A DNA stretch of 64,000 nucleotides from an uncultured Devosia sp. (GTDB lineage: Bacteria > Pseudomonadota > Alphaproteobacteria > Rhizobiales > Devosiaceae): contig NZ_CAJXJS010000016.1 in NCBI RefSeq assembly GCF_913055165.1, positions 1 to 64,000 of the forward strand. Direction: 5' to 3'. Position 1 is the stretch's first letter, and each line of letters starts with the position of its first letter. Shown here one piece after another: positions 9,250 through 18,789 of the stretch. The translations under genes were made by a program, and so were the position numbers. The notes beneath the pieces are model-generated. The model searched no databases. It was given only the letters and a program-made list of their open reading frames with translations, and had not been told where the DNA came from.

Positions 9250-10001
9250 CCGGCAAGCTCGTCATCATTGGTACCGGGCCAGGCAATCCGGGCCAGACAA
9301 CGCCGCAGGTGTTGGATGCCATTGGCGATGGCGAGCTCTTCTTCGGTTATGGCCCCTATCTGGACCGCCTGAGCCTGCGCCCCGACCAGGGGCGGATCGC
9401 GTCGGACAACCGGGAGGAAATCGACCGGGCTCGCGCAGCTCTGGATGCTGCGGCAAAGGGCGCTTCAGTCTGTGTGGTGTCAGGCGGCGACCCCGGCGTC
9501 TTTGCCATGGCGGCCGCGGTCTGCGAAGCGATCGAGACCGGCCCGGAGACCTGGCGTCGTCTCGACGTCACCGTCCTGCCCGGGGTCACTGCCATGCTGG
9601 CTGTGGCGGCGCGCGCTGGAGCCCCTCTCGGGCACGATTTCTGTGCGATGTCGCTGTCGGACAACCTCAAGCCTTGGGAGCTGATCGAGCGCCGCTTGCG
9701 CGCGGTCGCCGAGGCAGGCTTCGTGATCGCGCTCTACAATCCAGTTTCGCGGGCCCGGCCCTGGCAATTGGCCACGGCCTTCAAAATCCTGCGTGAAAGT
9801 CTGCCGGTTTCAACTCCAGTCATTTTTGGGCGGGCCGTGGGTCGCCCCGACGAGCGCTTCACCGTTGCACCACTGGGCGAAGCCGATCAGCAAAGCGCCG
9901 ACATGGCCACCTGCGTGATTATCGGAACGGCCGAAACGCGGATCATCGATCGGCCCGGCATGGACCCGCTGGTCTATTCGCCGCGGAGTGCCAACCCGTG
10001 A
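9246..10001 (+). CDS. cobJ: precorrin-3B C17-methyltransferase
   Basis: CobJ methylates C-17 of precorrin-3B with ring contraction. The 251-residue protein has the SAM loop IIGTGPGNPGQTTPQVLDAI, then VVSGGDPGVFAMAAAVCEAI and VLPGVTAMLAVAARAGAPLG, and ends in the family's FGRAVGRPDERFTVAPLGE region. Its stop overlaps the cobL start by 4 bp. In the Pseudomonas denitrificans operon cobK lies at this junction, so cobK is missing here and not just unrecognised. Confidence 0.95.
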   Translation: MTGKLVIIGTGPGNPGQTTPQVLDAIGDGELFFGYGPYLDRLSLRPDQGRIASDNREEIDRARAALDAAAKGASVCVVSGGDPGVFAMAAAVCEAIETGPETWRRLDVTVLPGVTAMLAVAARAGAPLGHDFCAMSLSDNLKPWELIERRLRAVAEAGFVIALYNPVSRARPWQLATAFKILRESLPVSTPVIFGRAVGRPDERFTVAPLGEADQQSADMATCVIIGTAETRIIDRPGMDPLVYSPRSANP

Positions 10002-11209
10002 GCGGGCCCTGGCTTTCAATCATAGGCCTCGGTGAGGATGGCCTCGATGGCCTTTCACTTGCTGCGAGAGCGGCGGTTGCCGAAGCCGAGATCGTGTTTG
10101 GTGGGGAGCGGCATCTGGCTTTGGTGGACCCGATCGTTTCAGGAGAAGCGCGGGCATGGCAAAGTCCGTTCTCGGACTCGATCGAGGCCATTATGTCATT
10201 GCGCGGACGCAGGGTCTGCGTACTCGCCTCAGGCGATCCATTCCACTATGGCGTCGGAGCGACCCTCAGTCGGCACATTGACCCAGCCCAGTTGGTGGTC
10301 ATCCCGCAACCGTCCGCGTTCAGCCTTGCGGCGGCGCGGCTGGGCTGGCCCATTCAGGAGGTCGTCTGCCTCTCCGTGCATGGACGGCCAATCGATCTGG
10401 TGCGACCCTATCTGCACCCGGCCGCCCGGATCCTGGCGTTGACCTCGGATGAACATGGGCCCGGAGCCCTGGCCGCATTGCTGGTGGAGGCCGGGTTTGG
10501 CCGTTCGATCATAACGGTTATGGAAGCGCTGGGTGGTCCTGACGAACATATCCGATCGCAGATGGCGGATGGGTTCACCCTGACCGACATCAACCCGCTC
10601 AATGTGTGTGCGATCACCGTTGCCCCTCTTCCCGGCGCGCGGGTGCTGCCGCTGACGCCGGGTCTGGAGGATGACTTGTTCGAGCATGACGGGCAGATCA
10701 CCAAGCGCGATATCCGGGCCCTTACGCTGGCCGCCCTGGCCCCTCGCCGCAATGAGCTGCTTTGGGATATCGGTGCTGGATCGGGATCGGTCGGGATCGA
10801 ATGGATGCTATCTGACCCGAGCCTGCGCACCATAGCGATCGAAGCCGATCCCGAGCGCGCAGCACGGGTCGGTCGCAATGCCCGCAAGCTGGGCGTCCCC
10901 GAACTGCGTGTTGTGAGCGGCCTGGCGCCACCGGCGCTGGCGGGTCTGGAAGCGCCTCACGCGATCTTTGTGGGCGGTGGCGGTACTGATCCGGGCGTTC
11001 TGGACGCGGCCCGGTCAGTTTTGCGTCCAGGCGGCCGCCTTGTGGCCAATGCGGTCAGCCTCGAAATGGAGCAAACACTGCTGGCGCTCCATACCGAACT
11101 TGGGGGCGACCTCGTGCGGCTTTCGGTGGCGCACGCCGCGCCGCTTGGCACCATGCGAGGCTGGCGTCCGGCGATGCCGATCACCCAGTGGCGCTGGAGC
11201 AAGCCATGA
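9998..11209 (+). CDS. cobL: precorrin-6Y C5,15-methyltransferase (decarboxylating)
   Basis: CobL adds methyl groups at C-5 and C-15 and removes the C-12 acetate carboxyl. The 403-residue protein is the usual fusion of a CbiE-like N-terminal methylase (to about residue 210; [20 protein letters not shown]) and a CbiT-like C-terminal methyltransferase (about 230-400; [16 protein letters not shown] and [17 protein letters not shown]). The predicted start is a GTG at 9998 within the GTGA overlap with cobJ. Its stop overlaps cobM by 4 bp. Its substrate, precorrin-6B, must be made by a reductase encoded elsewhere. Confidence 0.95.
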   Translation: MSGPWLSIIGLGEDGLDGLSLAARAAVAEAEIVFGGERHLALVDPIVSGEARAWQSPFSDSIEAIMSLRGRRVCVLASGDPFHYGVGATLSRHIDPAQLVVIPQPSAFSLAAARLGWPIQEVVCLSVHGRPIDLVRPYLHPAARILALTSDEHGPGALAALLVEAGFGRSIITVMEALGGPDEHIRSQMADGFTLTDINPLNVCAITVAPLPGARVLPLTPGLEDDLFEHDGQITKRDIRALTLAALAPRRNELLWDIGAGSGSVGIEWMLSDPSLRTIAIEADPERAARVGRNARKLGVPELRVVSGLAPPALAGLEAPHAIFVGGGGTDPGVLDAARSVLRPGGRLVANAVSLEMEQTLLALHTELGGDLVRLSVAHAAPLGTMRGWRPAMPITQWRWSKP

Positions 11210-11967
11210 CTGTGCATTTCATCGGTGCGGGCCCCGGGGCGGCCGACCTGATTACGGTGCGCGGTCGAGACCTATTGGCCCGCTGCCCTGTCTGCCTCTA
11301 TGCCGGGTCCATCGTACCGCAGGAAATGCTCGATTGGTGCAGTCCCGGTACGCGCCTCATCGACACCGCCCCGATGTCTCTGGACGAGATTGAGGCTGAA
11401 TATGTCAGGGCGCATGATGCTGGAGAAGATGTCGCGCGCCTCCACTCCGGCGACCTCTCCATCTGGAGCGCCGTGGCGGAACAGATGCGCCGCCTCGACC
11501 GGTGTGGCATCCCCTATACACTGACCCCGGGTGTCCCCGCCTTCGCGGCGGCGGCGGCGGCGCTGGGGCGGGAACTCACCATCCCTGGCGTCAATCAGTC
11601 CGTCGTGCTCACCCGCTTGGGCGGTCGTGCCTCCCCCATGCCCGAGGGGGAGACACTCGCCGCCTTCGCCGCAAGTGGTGCGACACTGGCCATCCACCTG
11701 GCAATTCACGCGCTCGACCGCGTCGTCCACGAACTGCTCCCGCACTACGGCGCCGACTGTCCGGTCGCCATTGTTGCTCGTGCCAGTTGGCCCAATGAGA
11801 CGTTCATTTTGGGTAGCCTGGGCACCATCCAGGCCTCGTTCGACCCCGCAATTGAGCGCACGGCGATCATCTTCGTTGGTAATGGGCTGGGCGCTCAAGA
11901 CTTTCGCGAAAGTTCACTTTACGATCCCGATTACCAGCGCCGCTTTCGCGGCCGCGACGGACTATAG
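11206..11967 (+). CDS. cobM: precorrin-4 C11-methyltransferase
   Basis: CobM methylates C-11 of precorrin-4. The 253-residue protein begins [20 protein letters not shown] and has the CobM/CbiF signatures [51 protein letters not shown] and [10 protein letters not shown] take the ATG at 11206 in the ATGA overlap with cobL. The frame itself could start at 11188. It is the last cob gene. Its stop overlaps the ribosome binding site of the next gene, so the downstream SDR is probably co-transcribed. Confidence 0.95.
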   Translation: MTVHFIGAGPGAADLITVRGRDLLARCPVCLYAGSIVPQEMLDWCSPGTRLIDTAPMSLDEIEAEYVRAHDAGEDVARLHSGDLSIWSAVAEQMRRLDRCGIPYTLTPGVPAFAAAAAALGRELTIPGVNQSVVLTRLGGRASPMPEGETLAAFAASGATLAIHLAIHALDRVVHELLPHYGADCPVAIVARASWPNETFILGSLGTIQASFDPAIERTAIIFVGNGLGAQDFRESSLYDPDYQRRFRGRDGL

Positions 11968-11978
11968 GAGGCAAGGCA

Positions 11979-12755
11979 TTGGAAAATCTCATTCTTTCCG
12001 AACTCAAGGGCAAGGCCGTGCTCATCACCGGCGCCTCAACCGGTATCGGCGCCGCGCTGGCCAAGGCATTCGGCGCGCAAGGCGCCATGGTTGGCGTGCA
12101 CTACAATTCCAGCGAGTCCGCAGCTAAATCGGTAGCCGAAGCGGTCGAGACCGCCGGCGGAAAAGCCCACCTGGTCCGCGCCGACGCGTCGAAATCAGGC
12201 GAAATTGCGCGGGCCGTTGAAGAAACGGCGGCCGTGTTTGGCCGGCTGGACGGTCTGATCAACAATGCCGGGGGCATGGTGGCGCGCCTGCCTTATGCGG
12301 AGATGACCGACGAGCACTATGACGCGGTCATGGACCTTAATGGCCGCTCGGTGCTCGCCGCCACGCGGGCCGCGCTGCCACATATGAAGGCAGCGGGCGG
12401 CGGCTTTGTCATCAACACCACCTCGATCGCCGCCCGAAATGGTGCCAGTGGCGGTGCCGGCCTTTATGGTTCGTCAAAGGCCTTCGTCGCCAATGTGACG
12501 CGTGGCATGGCCAAGGAGTTCATCGCCTTTGGCGTTCGGGTCAACGCGGTAGCGCCAGGCGTCATCGAGACGCCGTTCCAGGAGCGCTATTCAACACCGG
12601 ACCTGCTCAAGGCCCAATTGGGAACGATCCCGCAGGGGCGGCTGGGCGTGGCCGAGGACTGTGTCGGGGCCTATCTGTTCCTGGCGTGCCAGAGCCTCTC
12701 GGGCTACATCATCGGCCAGACCATCGAGGTCAATGGCGGCATGCTGATGCCCTGA
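11979..12755 (+). CDS. SDR family NAD(P)-dependent oxidoreductase
   Basis: This is a 258-residue classical short-chain dehydrogenase. It has the cofactor motif TGASTGIGAALAKAFG near residue 17, NNAGG near 95, catalytic Ser in NTTSIAARNG, Tyr-Lys in LYGSSKAFVAN, and a C-terminal QTIEVNGGMLMP. It resembles 3-oxoacyl-ACP reductase/sugar dehydrogenase types, and the substrate cannot be read from sequence. The start is a TTG at 11979, supported by a consensus AGGAGG ribosome binding site 7 bp upstream that overlaps the cobM stop. It therefore rides at the end of the cob operon, but nothing links it to cobalamin. It is convergent with the inositol-monophosphatase-family gene. Confidence 0.85.
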   Translation: MENLILSELKGKAVLITGASTGIGAALAKAFGAQGAMVGVHYNSSESAAKSVAEAVETAGGKAHLVRADASKSGEIARAVEETAAVFGRLDGLINNAGGMVARLPYAEMTDEHYDAVMDLNGRSVLAATRAALPHMKAAGGGFVINTTSIAARNGASGGAGLYGSSKAFVANVTRGMAKEFIAFGVRVNAVAPGVIETPFQERYSTPDLLKAQLGTIPQGRLGVAEDCVGAYLFLACQSLSGYIIGQTIEVNGGMLMP

Positions 12756-12767
12756 TGCCGTCTGGCG

Positions 12768-13583
12768 TCAGGCCTTAGGGTCTTTCCTGGGCACGCTCTT
12801 GAGCTGATCGAGCAAATAGGCATGGGTCGCCGCATTGGCGACCACAAGGCAGCCGGTGCGCTCAAAGACCTCTGGGCCCCTGCCCCACCAATCGGTCACC
12901 ACGCCTCCGGCCTCCTCGACGAGCAGGATACCGGCGGCCGTGTCAACAAAACCGGTTTCCTCGAAATATCCGGTCAGCCGCCCGCAGGCGACCCAGGCGC
13001 AGCTATTGGCAGCGCTGCCGACGATCCGCACAGCGCCGATGGGCGCGCGAATGGCGTCGAGCCGCTGATAGGCGCCGGGATGGAGCGACAGGTTTGGTGT
13101 GGGAAGACCGGTGCCCACGCACATCATGGCAATATCGGTAGAGCGGCTGACCTGCAGCCGCTCGCCATTGAGAAAGGCGCCGCCACCTTTACGGGCGAAG
13201 AACATCTCGTCTGCGACCGGATTATAGACCAGCCCGCACACGGTCACATTGCCGCGCCTGAGAGCGATGGTGATGGTATAGTGCTGGCCGTTGAGGAAGT
13301 TGGTGGTGCCATCGATCGGGTCGACCAGCCAGCGGTGTTGGGGATCGGACCCGTCCACCGGCGCGAACTCCTCTCCGGTCAGGCTCCAGGTCGGATCGAT
13401 GGCCAGAAGGCGCTTGCGGATCAGTTGCTCTGACTCGCGGTCGGCGTCGGACACGAAGTCTCCGGGCCCCTTGATGCCGATTTCAAGCTCGCGAAAGCGC
13501 TTGAAATGGGCCTGGGTCAGCGCTCCTGCCTCGCGGGCAGCGGCAATCATCGCTTCAAGTATGCTGTCGTAATTAATGCTCAT
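12768..13583 (-). CDS. inositol monophosphatase family protein
   Basis: This 271-residue protein belongs to the Mg2+-dependent, Li+-sensitive phosphatase superfamily. It has the two metal-site motifs GEE (about residue 70) and WLVDPIDGTTNFLNG (about 84-98), and a C-terminal segment FVDTAAGILLVEEAGGVVTDW. In the usual GSAALDLAYVAAGRLDG position it reads GSAANSCAWVACGRLTG, so the substrate pocket differs somewhat from typical inositol monophosphatases. It is translationally coupled (4-bp overlap) to the phosphodiesterase gene and forms the distal end of the ABC-transporter operon. It probably dephosphorylates a product released from the imported compound; that role is inferred. Confidence 0.88.
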   Translation of the reverse strand: MSINYDSILEAMIAAAREAGALTQAHFKRFRELEIGIKGPGDFVSDADRESEQLIRKRLLAIDPTWSLTGEEFAPVDGSDPQHRWLVDPIDGTTNFLNGQHYTITIALRRGNVTVCGLVYNPVADEMFFARKGGGAFLNGERLQVSRSTDIAMMCVGTGLPTPNLSLHPGAYQRLDAIRAPIGAVRIVGSAANSCAWVACGRLTGYFEETGFVDTAAGILLVEEAGGVVTDWWGRGPEVFERTGCLVVANAATHAYLLDQLKSVPRKDPKA

Positions 13584-14416
13584 GGTGCAAGGGCCGCGTG
13601 CAGCCCCTCCGGATCGTCGGTTGTGATCTGGTCAACCTTGAGCGCCAGCAGGCGCTCGACCTGTTCGAGGCTGGCCGGGGTGACCTGGCGAATGGTCCAG
13701 GCGTCGATCGTTTTTCCGGCTGCGTGAATGGGCGCGACGATGTCGAACCCGGCATTCTCAGCGGCAAGCACCAGTTCAAATGCCAGGTAGATCATGTCTG
13801 CCTGCGGCGCAGCGATCAGCGCTTCGCCAATGAAGGCAGCAAAGTCGCCAGTCGCCTTGAGGCGCGCCAGGGATTCCCCATAGCAGGGGTCGTATCCGGT
13901 CCTGAGTGCAGGGATGGCATGGGACAGCGCCCTTATGGCACCGATATCGCCGCCGGAGAGGATGAAGGCATCGGCGACAGGGCCGACACTCTTGGCAAAA
14001 TTGGCGATGGTGCGGCCGTCCAGCGCCGCCAGCTCCTCCTTGAAATCGAGCTGCAGCAACGCGCCCTGTCGCGGCGGCTGCTCAACCAGCAGGGCGCAGA
14101 GGTCTTCGAGCAGCATCACCCGGTCTGGCAGGACGGCGCCATCATTGCCTCGCAAATGAAGGCCGCGCAGGACATCCGATGGTGTCTCGCGCACCAGCCC
14201 GGTGCCCGTCGTCTCTTTCTCCAGCGCGAAATTGTGCAGCACGGCGCAGCCATGATCGGCATGTATCACCAGATCAACCTCGACGCTGGCGCCCAACCGC
14301 ATGCCCTCGAGAATGCGTGCGCCGGTAAACACTGGGTCGGTGGCCTTGCGACGCGCGCGATGCCATTTCAGCCAGGTGCGGTGTGCACCCCGCTCGACCA
14401 GCACCGGATGGACCAT
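13580..14416 (-). CDS. glycerophosphodiester phosphodiesterase family protein
   Basis: This protein of about 278 residues has the GDPD layout: HRARRKATD near the N-terminus, GASVEVDLVIHADHGCAVLHN for the ExD metal site, LQLDFKEE for the middle strand, and IDAWTIRQ then KVDQITTDDPEGL at the end. The common HD of the family is HN here and the N-terminal HRG is HRA, so it is a divergent member. I start it at the ATG at 14416, one base after the ATPase stop, with GGAG eleven bases upstream; the frame is open to 14545. Known family members release glycerol 3-phosphate from glycerophosphodiesters. With the importer and phosphatase it suggests uptake and breakdown of such a compound. Confidence 0.82.
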   Translation of the reverse strand: MVHPVLVERGAHRTWLKWHRARRKATDPVFTGARILEGMRLGASVEVDLVIHADHGCAVLHNFALEKETTGTGLVRETPSDVLRGLHLRGNDGAVLPDRVMLLEDLCALLVEQPPRQGALLQLDFKEELAALDGRTIANFAKSVGPVADAFILSGGDIGAIRALSHAIPALRTGYDPCYGESLARLKATGDFAAFIGEALIAAPQADMIYLAFELVLAAENAGFDIVAPIHAAGKTIDAWTIRQVTPASLEQVERLLALKVDQITTDDPEGLHAALAP

Positions 14417-14417
14417 T

Positions 14418-15452
14418 TCAGCTCCGATAGACGCGTGCATTGTCACGATAGGCCGCCATGGCCTGTGGCTTGAGATTGACCTTCTGCCCGGCGCTGAACA
14501 GGTCCGGATGCGCAACCATGGCTTTGAGACGGGTGCCATCGCCAAGGTCGAGATCGACCAGGCCGTGTGTGCCGTAATCGGTCACCCTGTGCACCTGTGC
14601 GACGCCTGTACCCGAGGCTTCCAGGTCCAGCGCCTCGGGGCGAATGGCCAGGGTTGCGGGGCCGTCGGGAATGGGGATGTCGAGCGCCAAACCAGCCCGG
14701 GTAAACCGGCCCTTGGTCACTTCGCCATCGATCAGGTTCATGGTCCCGATGAAACCGGCGACAAAGGGCGTCTGGGGGTCGCGATAAACGACGTCCGGGC
14801 GGTCGATCTGCTCGGTCCTTCCGTCGCGCATGACGACAATGCGATCGGCCATGGCCAGCGCCTCATCCTGTCCGTGGGTAACGAACAGGGTGGTGATCTT
14901 GAGGCGCTGCTGAATATCCCGCACTTCTTCGCGCAGCCGTTCGCGCAAATGCTGGTCGAGGCTGGCGAAGGGTTCGTCGAGCAGCAGGATCTTGGGCTCA
15001 AGCACAAGAGACCGGGCCAGCGCGACGCGCTGCTGTTGCCCGCCCGAAAGCTGGTTGACGCCGCGCGCGCCATAGCCGGCGAGGCCAACCAGTTCGAGAA
15101 CATCTTCGACCTTGTGCCGGATCTGGTCCTGCGGCAGGCCACGCAGCTTGAGACCGAAGGCCAGGTTCTTGAACACGTTCATATGGGTCCAGAGCGCATG
15201 GCTCTGGAACACCATGCCGGTCGGGCGCCGCTCGGGCGGCAGCTGGGTGATATCGTCGCCATCAATGGTCATCTGACCCGAGGTGGGCCGTTCGAAGCCG
15301 CCGACCATGCGCAGCAAGGTCGACTTGCCCGAGCCGGACGGGCCGAGCAGGCAGACCAGCTCGCCGTTCGCCACTTCGAGCGAGAAATTGTCCACCGCGA
15401 CGGTCGGGCCGGCGAAGATCTTGGAGACGTCGGTAATTTTCAGAACGGACAT
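14418..15452 (-). CDS. ABC transporter ATP-binding protein (spermidine/putrescine/Fe3+ type)
   Basis: This is a 344-residue ATPase with Walker [17 protein letters not shown] (about residue 36), signature [15 protein letters not shown], Walker [14 protein letters not shown] and the H-loop VTHGQDEAL. It has a C-terminal TOBE-type regulatory extension from about 270, typical of the CUT1/PotA/AfuC group. The ATG at 15452 matches the family start and follows GGGAAACAAG. The frame continues 16 codons upstream but that overlaps the permease. It powers the importer formed with the two permeases and binding protein upstream. Confidence 0.92.
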   Translation of the reverse strand: MSVLKITDVSKIFAGPTVAVDNFSLEVANGELVCLLGPSGSGKSTLLRMVGGFERPTSGQMTIDGDDITQLPPERRPTGMVFQSHALWTHMNVFKNLAFGLKLRGLPQDQIRHKVEDVLELVGLAGYGARGVNQLSGGQQQRVALARSLVLEPKILLLDEPFASLDQHLRERLREEVRDIQQRLKITTLFVTHGQDEALAMADRIVVMRDGRTEQIDRPDVVYRDPQTPFVAGFIGTMNLIDGEVTKGRFTRAGLALDIPIPDGPATLAIRPEALDLEASGTGVAQVHRVTDYGTHGLVDLDLGDGTRLKAMVAHPDLFSAGQKVNLKPQAMAAYRDNARVYRS

Positions 15453-15462
15453 ACTTGTTTCC

Positions 15463-16317
15463 CTAGCCGCCAAAACCGCGGGCGAAGGCGCCACCGCCAA
15501 TGACGCGGCGGGCGAACATGAGAGCGATGAAGGACGGCACCCACAGCATCACCGAGAGTACGGCACCATACTGGATGACCATCTGGTTGTTGATGAAGGA
15601 GATCATCAGCACGGGCATGGTGCGAATGCCCGGCGCGCCGATCAGCCAAGCGCCTTCGGTTTCATAGAAGGTGCCGACAAAACTGAGCAGCACGGCCGCC
15701 GCGATGGTCGGGCCGGCCTGCGGCAGGGTGATCGACCAGAACACCCGGAAGGGTCCGGCCCCTACGTCGCGGGCTGCTTCTTCCATGCGCCGGTCCACCG
15801 ACTGGAATGCGGCCACGGGGATCCAGATCATGAACAGCAGCGTGCCCACGAGCTGGATCAACACCACGCCCCAGAAGGTGCCGATAAGGTTCAACTGCAA
15901 GAAGATCGCGGCAATGGCGATCAGCAGGCCGAATTTGGGGAAGGCATGGCCGGCCAGGAACGAGAAGAACAGCACATTGCGCCCCGGAAAGCTGAGGCGG
16001 GCAAAGGCATAGGCGGCCGGCAGGCAGATGGCCGCCGAAAGTAGTGTCACGACGGTGGACAATTGCAGGCTGAGGGTCAGCGCCGCCCATACGTCTGCCC
16101 GTGTCAGGGTCTGGTTCCAGAACCGCAGGCCGAATTGCTGCGGGATGACATTGGGATAGCGCCAGACCTCGGTGAAGGCCCAGACGCCAACCACCAGCAG
16201 CGGCACGATCACCGCGGCAGAGAGCAGCACGGCAAAGACAATGCCGGTCCAGTCGGTCGGAATCCGCACCAGGGGTGGGCGCCGGGTCGCAATGGTGGTG
16301 GGAGCAAGCCGTTCCAT
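15463..16317 (-). CDS. ABC transporter permease (second of pair)
   Basis: This 284-residue inner-membrane protein has about six predicted transmembrane helices and the EAA loop MEEAARDVGAGPFRVFWSIT that contacts the ATPase. It matches permeases of the PotC/AfuB-like half. I start it at the ATG at 16317 (MERLAPTTIAT), two bases from the stop of the upstream permease; the open frame extends 18 codons further. It pairs with the permease at 16319-17203. Confidence 0.9.
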   Translation of the reverse strand: MERLAPTTIATRRPPLVRIPTDWTGIVFAVLLSAAVIVPLLVVGVWAFTEVWRYPNVIPQQFGLRFWNQTLTRADVWAALTLSLQLSTVVTLLSAAICLPAAYAFARLSFPGRNVLFFSFLAGHAFPKFGLLIAIAAIFLQLNLIGTFWGVVLIQLVGTLLFMIWIPVAAFQSVDRRMEEAARDVGAGPFRVFWSITLPQAGPTIAAAVLLSFVGTFYETEGAWLIGAPGIRTMPVLMISFINNQMVIQYGAVLSVMLWVPSFIALMFARRVIGGGAFARGFGG

Positions 16318-16318
16318 C

Positions 16319-17203
16319 TCACTTCCCCTGATTGCGTGCGACCGAGCGCACATAAAATAGCCCGAAGGCAATACAGAAACAGAAGGTGATGACCGCCTGC
16401 GTGATCGCGTTGAGCGGGTCGTTCACCTCGCGGAAGGTGCGGTTCATGAACGGGCCCATCATTTCGGGCGAAGCAGGCCCCAGCAGATAGGGCAGCGTGA
16501 AGGACGAGAAAATGCCCAGCACCGCAAAGGAAATGGCCACCAGCACCGAATTGGAGATGCGCGGCAGAATGATGTGCCAGAACACCTGGAAGCGATTGGC
16601 ACCGACATCGCGCGCCGCCTCGATCGCCTGGTTGGCGACATTGCCCAGACCCGAGAGCAGGATCAGCACGGTCAGCGGGATATTGTCCCACACCAGCCCG
16701 ATGACCGGACCCCAGGGGGTCAGATAGGGCGTGCGGATCTTGGGCAGGCCGACCGAATTGAGCAGGATATCGACCATGCCATTGGGGCCGAGTACGCGGA
16801 TGAAGGCATAGGCCAGGATGATCGAGGGCACGAACATCGGGAAAATCGCCATGGCCTGCACATAGGCGGGCAACTTGCCGTGCGAAAATCGCAGATAGAG
16901 CGAAATGGGCAGGCAGATCGCCAGGAGCACGATGGCGCAGACCAGCGTCGTCCACAGGGTGATCGTCAGATTGTTGATCGAGTACTGATCGGAGAAGAAG
17001 AAGACATAGCTGTTGAGGTTGAAACCCAGGGCACCGGTTGCATCGGGGCGCCACAGGGTGCGGCCAATGGCGTTGATGATCGGCCAGATCACCAGCCAGG
17101 CGACCAGGAAGACCGGGATGGCGACGAGCAGGAGGCCATGAGGCCTCCTGCTGTCATTGCTGTCGATAAGCGGTCGAGGTGCCGCCGGAGCTGCGTCGGT
17201 CAC
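16319..17203 (-). CDS. ABC transporter permease (first of pair)
   Basis: This is a 294-residue membrane protein with six or so hydrophobic helices and the EAA loop IEAARDVGANRFQVFWHII near residue 195. The start is a GTG at 17203, overlapping the stop of the binding-protein gene in a GTGA arrangement, so it is translationally coupled. It forms the membrane channel with the next gene. Confidence 0.9.
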   Translation of the reverse strand: MTDAAPAAPRPLIDSNDSRRPHGLLLVAIPVFLVAWLVIWPIINAIGRTLWRPDATGALGFNLNSYVFFFSDQYSINNLTITLWTTLVCAIVLLAICLPISLYLRFSHGKLPAYVQAMAIFPMFVPSIILAYAFIRVLGPNGMVDILLNSVGLPKIRTPYLTPWGPVIGLVWDNIPLTVLILLSGLGNVANQAIEAARDVGANRFQVFWHIILPRISNSVLVAISFAVLGIFSSFTLPYLLGPASPEMMGPFMNRTFREVNDPLNAITQAVITFCFCIAFGLFYVRSVARNQGK

Positions 17204-18351
17204 GAGTTGCGGTCGACGTTCGGTGCCACGTTACGGTACCAGCCATCATTGATGGCGCCGGCCCAGTCACCGCCCGGGAAGGTCGGGATAGATGTTGGCA
17301 CGATATCGGCGAAGCGCTCGCGCAGTTCGGGCGAGACGTAGTCCCAGCTCACGCCGGGGAAGCCGCCGAGTTCGGTCAGGATTGCGCTCTGGATTTCTTC
17401 GGACAGGATGAAATCGGCCAGCTTGAGCGAGGCGTCGCGATTGACACCGTTCTCGATGACGATGGAGCGAGTGAAGCCACCGGCGAGGGCCAGATCCTGA
17501 AGCTGCACCAGGCCGGTATTCTCGGGCAGGACGCCCTGGCTGATCGCCTGCAGGACCTGGTCGGACCAGACCGGGGTCATGGTCACAACGCCCTGCGAGA
17601 GCAGCTGGATCGACTGCGTATTGCCCGACGAATAGGCGCCATTGTCATAAAGCGAGGGCGCGATGTCGCTGAGGATGTCCCAGGCCTTGGTCAGCGCCTC
17701 ATTGCCGAATTCCTCGGTGTAGTTGTCGACGGTGAAGACCGCCGGATCGAGGCCATTGGCCTGGTGAATGGCGCGACGCACGAAATTGCCGCCCGAACCG
17801 CCCTTGTCAGGACGGTTATAGACGAACTGGCCGGGATTGGCCTTGATCCAGGTGACCAGGTCATCCCAGTTCTTGGGGGCGTCGGCCGCGCTGAGCTTGG
17901 TGCTGTCATAGGCCAGGAGAACCTGCGAACCGCGATAGGGCAGCGAATAGTCACTTTCGATCGCCAGCGGATTGACCTTGGCGTAGTTGGACAGGCCGGC
18001 TTCCTTGATGTTGGCGTAGACACCAGCCTCGATGGCACCGGACGGCAACAGGGCATCGCCGGACTCGAAGAAATCGGCCTGCGGGTCTGCGCCCTGCTCT
18101 TTGGCAGCCATGGCGCGTTCACCGATGGCGATAATGCCGGCGCCGTCGCCCGCATCGACCAGATTGATCGAGATGCCGGGATTGGCGGCCTCGAAGGCCG
18201 GCTTGACCGTATTGGCCCAGAAATCGAGGATGTTGGTGTCCGAGCTGGTGTACCAGTCGATCACGCCTTCAGCGGCGAAGGACATGCGGGGCAACAGGGC
18301 CGAACCGGCCACCACACCCGCTGCGGAAATCATGAAGTCACGACGTTTCAT
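17200..18351 (-). CDS. Tat-exported extracellular solute-binding protein of the AfuA/YnjB-like class
   Basis: The 383-residue protein starts MKRRDFMISAAGVVAGSALL and is cut after about residue 27 (MSFAAE). The twin Arg followed by D-F and a hydrophobic stretch is a good Tat signal, so the protein is probably folded before export. The mature part (VIDWYTSSDTNILDFWAN and so on) resembles iron/phosphosugar/spermidine-type family 1 binding proteins. The ATG at 18351 has a GGGAGAAAGAAC ribosome binding site; the frame runs 47 codons further upstream without family similarity. It is the first gene of the operon. AfuA relatives are known to bind phosphorylated sugars, and the phosphatase and phosphodiesterase downstream make a phosphate ester a plausible ligand. 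Confidence 0.88.
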   Translation of the reverse strand: MKRRDFMISAAGVVAGSALLPRMSFAAEGVIDWYTSSDTNILDFWANTVKPAFEAANPGISINLVDAGDGAGIIAIGERAMAAKEQGADPQADFFESGDALLPSGAIEAGVYANIKEAGLSNYAKVNPLAIESDYSLPYRGSQVLLAYDSTKLSAADAPKNWDDLVTWIKANPGQFVYNRPDKGGSGGNFVRRAIHQANGLDPAVFTVDNYTEEFGNEALTKAWDILSDIAPSLYDNGAYSSGNTQSIQLLSQGVVTMTPVWSDQVLQAISQGVLPENTGLVQLQDLALAGGFTRSIVIENGVNRDASLKLADFILSEEIQSAILTELGGFPGVSWDYVSPELRERFADIVPTSIPTFPGGDWAGAINDGWYRNVAPNVDRNS

Positions 18352-18789
18352 GTTCTTTCTCCCATCATGGCGACCGGGGCGGCCACCGCGCTTTACGTCA
18401 CCGATTGCGGAGGCAGCGTCGCGGCGCATACCGCTTTGGCGAACCGGATCGGCACCGGTTGCCCGCCTCATGGGCCTCCTCCCTCTCAGCACTGGCCGGC
18501 GGTAGGCAGTCCCAATTCTGATGTCGGGCCGTGCCTGCCGCGATGAACCATCGCCCTATCAAGACAACACCCAATAGCGCTTGCACACAAGTGCATTTTT
18601 TCGCCTTGTTAGTTGCCTGAGTAACCGCGTTACATAACGCTTTGATGACACAAGGTAACTGCACACATGTGCAATACTTTACCGAAAGCGTTGCAAAAGG
18701 TCGTGCACATCCTCGACCAGCGATCCAGAATGGCGTTTCTTTCAGATGTTTAGCCGCAGGGCCCGCCGGTCCGACCGGCTCTCAATCGG
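18352..18789. promoter_or_regulatory. promoter/operator region of the ABC importer operon
   Basis: No gene is seen in these 438 bp between the LacI regulator stop and the binding-protein start. They contain three palindromes: TGCACACAAGTGCA (18582-18595), the odd-centred GTAAC-CGC-GTTAC (18621-18633), and TGCACACATGTGCA (18660-18673). The two TGCAC-N4-GTGCA sites have centres 78 bp apart and bracket the GTAAC palindrome. Two paired sites about seven helical turns apart would suit a tetrameric or DNA-looping LacI-family repressor. Repeats are seen; binding by the neighbouring regulator is inferred. Confidence 0.5.

Noticed and set aside
17179-18546. 455-codon plus-strand frame opposite the binding-protein gene
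   Set aside because: The minus-strand gene has a Tat signal and a clear family; the plus frame has none.
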